Below, piece by piece: positions 15,143-17,462 of a DNA stretch of 17,462 nucleotides. How positions within the stretch are numbered: position 1 is the stretch's first letter; every line of letters begins with the position of its first letter. This DNA comes from Mariprofundaceae bacterium (GTDB taxonomy: Bacteria > Pseudomonadota > Zetaproteobacteria > Mariprofundales > J009): contig WFMN01000148.1 in the NCBI GenBank assembly GCA_015489095.1, forward strand, positions 1 through 17,462, read 5' to 3'. The notes under the pieces were generated by a model, which was not told the origin of the DNA, searched no databases, and saw only the letters and a program-made list of their open reading frames with translations. The position numbers and the translations under genes are program-made.

Positions 15143-16681
15143 CTACTCCCACTCGATGGTTCCCGGCGGCTTGCTGGTGATGTCGTACACCACCCGGTTG
15201 ATCCCCTTCACCTCGTTGATAATGCGGTTGGAGATGCGCGACAGCAGCGCATGCGGCAGATCGGAAAAATCGGCGGTCATGCCGTCCACCGACGCCACCG
15301 AGCGCAGCGCGATACACTGGTCGTAGGTGCGCTCATCCCCCATCACCCCGACCGAGCGGATCGGCAGCAGCACGGCGAAGCTCTGCCAGATTTGATGGTA
15401 GAGCCCCGCCGCCTTGATCTCCTGCAGCACGATGGCGTCGGCCTGCCGCAGCCGATCCAGCTTCGCCTTGTCAACGGCACCGAGACAGCGGATCGCCAGC
15501 CCGGGTCCCGGAAAGGGTTGGCGGCTGATGATCTCTTCGCTGATCCCCAACTCACGCCCCAACTCGCGCACCTCATCCTTGAACAGCTCGCGCAGCGGCT
15601 CCACCAACGCCATCTTCATCTTCTCCGGCAGCCCGCCGACATTGTGGTGGCTCTTGATCACCGCGCTCGGCCCCTTGAACGACACCGACTCGATCACATC
15701 GGGGTAGAGTGTCCCCTGCGCCAGAAAATCGACCCGCCCCAGCTTCTTGGCCTCTTCATCGAAGATGGCGATGAACTCGCCGCCGATGATCTTGCGCTTG
15801 GCCTCGGGATCGGAAACCCCCTCCAGCAGCCGCAGAAAGCGATCTTCCGCCTCCACATAGCGTAGCGGAATGCGAAACTGGTCGCGAAACAGCTCCTGCA
15901 CCTTCTCCGCCTCGCCGAGACGCAACATGCCGTTGTTGACGAAAACGCAGGTCAGTTGGTCGCCGATGGCGGCGTGGATCAACACCGCCGCCACCGTGGA
16001 GTCCACCCCGCCGGAGAGGGCGCAGATCACCTTGCCATCCCCCACCTGGTCACGAATCTGCTGTTTGGCGGTCTCAATGTAGGAGCCCATCGTCCACTCG
16101 CCGCGGCAGCCGCAGATCCCGCGCGCGAAATGGGCGAGCAGCGCGCCCCCCTCCGGCGTATGCACCACCTCGGGGTGGAACTGGATGCCGAACAGGCGGC
16201 GCTTGTGGTCGGCGATGGCGGCGTGCGGCGCGTTGGCGGTATGGCCGATGGTGACAAAGCCATCCGGCGCCCGTTCGATGCGGTCGCCGTGGCTCATCCA
16301 CACCTCCATGCGCCGGCAGCCGCGCTGGGGCGCAAAGAGATCCGCGCTGTCGTCGATGGTCACCTGGGCGCGACCGAACTCGCGGTGCTCCGCCCTGCCC
16401 ACCTGGCCGCCCAGCAGGTGGGTCATCAACTGCATCCCGTAGCAGATGCCGAGCACCGGCAGGCCGAGGGCGAACAGCGCCGGGTCGATCGTCGGCGCGC
16501 CCGCGTCCAGCGCGGAGGCAGGCCCACCCGACAAGATAATCCCCTTGGCGCCGAAGCGGCGGACAAAGTCGAGATCGACCGTGCAGGGGTGGATCTCGCA
16601 ATAGACATGCGCCTCGCGCACCCGGCGCGCGATCAACTGGGTATATTGCGAGCCGAAATCGAGGATCAGCAGCTTCTCCAC
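15143..16681 (-). CDS. guaA: GMP synthase (glutamine-hydrolysing) GuaA
   Basis: GuaA converts XMP to GMP using ATP and the amide of glutamine. The 512-residue product has a class I glutaminase domain (about 1-195) with nucleophile Cys80 (GICYGMQ) and catalytic His169 and Glu171 (FHPEV). The ATP-pyrophosphatase P-loop SGGVDST lies at 223-229. The C-terminal dimerisation domain carries PFPGPGLAIR and ends in the conserved GTIEWE. I chose the GTG at 16681-16679: it gives the expected V/M-EKLLILDFGSQYTQL opening and has AGGAGA about 7 nt upstream, within the last codons of guaB. An in-frame ATG 34 codons upstream would lie inside guaB and is unlikely. It is separated from guaB by one nucleotide, so it is a guaBA operon. 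Confidence 0.97.
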   Translation of the reverse strand: MEKLLILDFGSQYTQLIARRVREAHVYCEIHPCTVDLDFVRRFGAKGIILSGGPASALDAGAPTIDPALFALGLPVLGICYGMQLMTHLLGGQVGRAEHREFGRAQVTIDDSADLFAPQRGCRRMEVWMSHGDRIERAPDGFVTIGHTANAPHAAIADHKRRLFGIQFHPEVVHTPEGGALLAHFARGICGCRGEWTMGSYIETAKQQIRDQVGDGKVICALSGGVDSTVAAVLIHAAIGDQLTCVFVNNGMLRLGEAEKVQELFRDQFRIPLRYVEAEDRFLRLLEGVSDPEAKRKIIGGEFIAIFDEEAKKLGRVDFLAQGTLYPDVIESVSFKGPSAVIKSHHNVGGLPEKMKMALVEPLRELFKDEVRELGRELGISEEIISRQPFPGPGLAIRCLGAVDKAKLDRLRQADAIVLQEIKAAGLYHQIWQSFAVLLPIRSVGVMGDERTYDQCIALRSVASVDGMTADFSDLPHALLSRISNRIINEVKGINRVVYDITSKPPGTIEWE

Positions 16682-16682
16682 G

Positions 16683-17462
16683 CTATTTCTCCTGCCGGTA
16701 GTTGGGCGCTTCCTTGGTGATGGTGACATCGTGGACATGGCTCTCCTGCAGCCCCGCGCCGGTAATGCGCACAAACTTGGCACGCTGGTGAATCTCCTCG
16801 ACGGTGGCAGCGCCGATGTAGCCCATCGCGGCGCGCAGACCGCCGATCAACTGATGAATCACCTCGGAAAGGGCGCCGCGGTAGGGCACCCGCCCCTCGA
16901 TCCCTTCGGGCACCAGCTTCATCGCCTCATCCACATCGCCCTGAAAATAGCGATCCTTGCTCCCCTTCTCCATCGCGCCGATCGAGCCCATGCCGCGGTA
17001 GGATTTGAAGGTGCGCCCTTGGTAGAGAATCTTCTCGCCCGGCGCCTCGTCGGTACCGGCAAACATCGAGCCGAACATCGCGCAGTCGGCTCCGGCCGCC
17101 ATCGCCTTGGCAAAATCACCGGAAAACTTGATGCCGCCATCGGCGATGACCGGAACGCCGCTCCCCTTGGCCGCCCGCGCGCACTCCATCACCGCCGTGA
17201 GCTGCGGCACGCCGACCCCGGCCACGATGCGGGTGGTGCAGATCGAACCGGGGCCGATCCCCACCTTGACCGCATCGGCGCCGGCATCGATCAGGTCGCG
17301 CACCGCATCAGGGGTGGCGATATTGCCGCCGATCACCTGAATGCGGTCGCCATACTGCTGTTTAATCTCGCGAATCTGCCCGATCACCCCCGCCGAGTGG
17401 CCGTGGGCGGTATCGACCACCACCGCGTCCACCCCTTCCGCCAGCAGGGCATCGAAACGGGA
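16683..17462 (-). CDS. guaB: IMP dehydrogenase GuaB (partial; 5' end beyond the window)
   Basis: GuaB oxidises IMP to XMP with NAD+, the committed step of GMP synthesis. The frame is open to the right edge, so about 259 C-terminal residues of a protein usually near 490 are present. Visible signatures are VDTAHGHS, the catalytic-Cys loop GPGSICTTR, the phosphate-binding DGGIKFSGD with GSMFAGTDEAPGE, YRGMGS, the mobile flap ending in EGIEGRVPYRG, and the C-terminal GLRAAMGYIGA. The stop TAG (16685-16683) is followed after one base by the guaA GTG, so the two are co-transcribed in the order of the pathway. The CBS domains, if present, lie outside the window. No frameshift or missing key residue is seen. 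Confidence 0.96.
   Translation of the reverse strand, partial: SRFDALLAEGVDAVVVDTAHGHSAGVIGQIREIKQQYGDRIQVIGGNIATPDAVRDLIDAGADAVKVGIGPGSICTTRIVAGVGVPQLTAVMECARAAKGSGVPVIADGGIKFSGDFAKAMAAGADCAMFGSMFAGTDEAPGEKILYQGRTFKSYRGMGSIGAMEKGSKDRYFQGDVDEAMKLVPEGIEGRVPYRGALSEVIHQLIGGLRAAMGYIGAATVEEIHQRAKFVRITGAGLQESHVHDVTITKEAPNYRQEK

Overview
This is a GC-rich (roughly 60% or more), densely coded bacterial chromosomal segment with mostly housekeeping and metabolic genes. The gene content (hopanoid-type squalene synthesis HpnD/HpnE, NADPH-type GltB/GltD, a TadA deaminase and a guaB-guaA pair) and interspersed repeats of the 'GTAGGAGCGG...' type suggest a proteobacterium. I cannot place it more finely (gamma- or zeta-like are guesses). 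No phage, IS, CRISPR, tRNA or rRNA gene is visible.

Layout. (1) 14-2150, plus strand: a TVP38/TMEM64 (SNARE-associated/VTT) membrane protein overlaps by 8 nt a MerA-like FAD/NAD(P)H disulfide oxidoreductase, a two-gene redox/membrane unit. (2) 2151-2515: a 365-bp gap with stem-loops, including a compact three-hairpin repeat, that runs up to the start of hpnD. (3) 2516-4638: hpnD and hpnE, coupled by a GTGA overlap, the route from farnesyl diphosphate to squalene except for HpnC, which is not in the window. (4) 4639-5191: a 553-bp gap with an AT-rich island, a perfect DnaA-box-like 9-mer, an inverted copy of the three-hairpin repeat and a weak candidate promoter. (5) 5192-15011: gltB, gltD, tadA and a large SWIM-SNF2 helicase, tightly packed and probably co-transcribed. 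(6) 15012-15142: two tandem copies of the repeat between convergent genes. (7) 15143-17462, minus strand: guaA and the 3' part of guaB, the last two steps of GMP synthesis, cut by the window's right edge.

The genes join nitrogen assimilation (GltBD supplies glutamate from glutamine), glutamine-dependent purine synthesis (GuaA uses the amide of glutamine), wobble-inosine tRNA editing (TadA) and membrane lipid synthesis (HpnDE). Start codons are diverse: TTG for hpnD, GTG for hpnE and guaA, and possibly CTG for tadA.

I do not see a convincing new multi-gene system. The parts most worth a second look are the three-hairpin repeat family (four copies, both orientations, all intergenic), the AT-rich island with the DnaA-like box, the repeat-embedded leader of hpnD, and the SWIM-SNF2 helicase translationally coupled to tadA.
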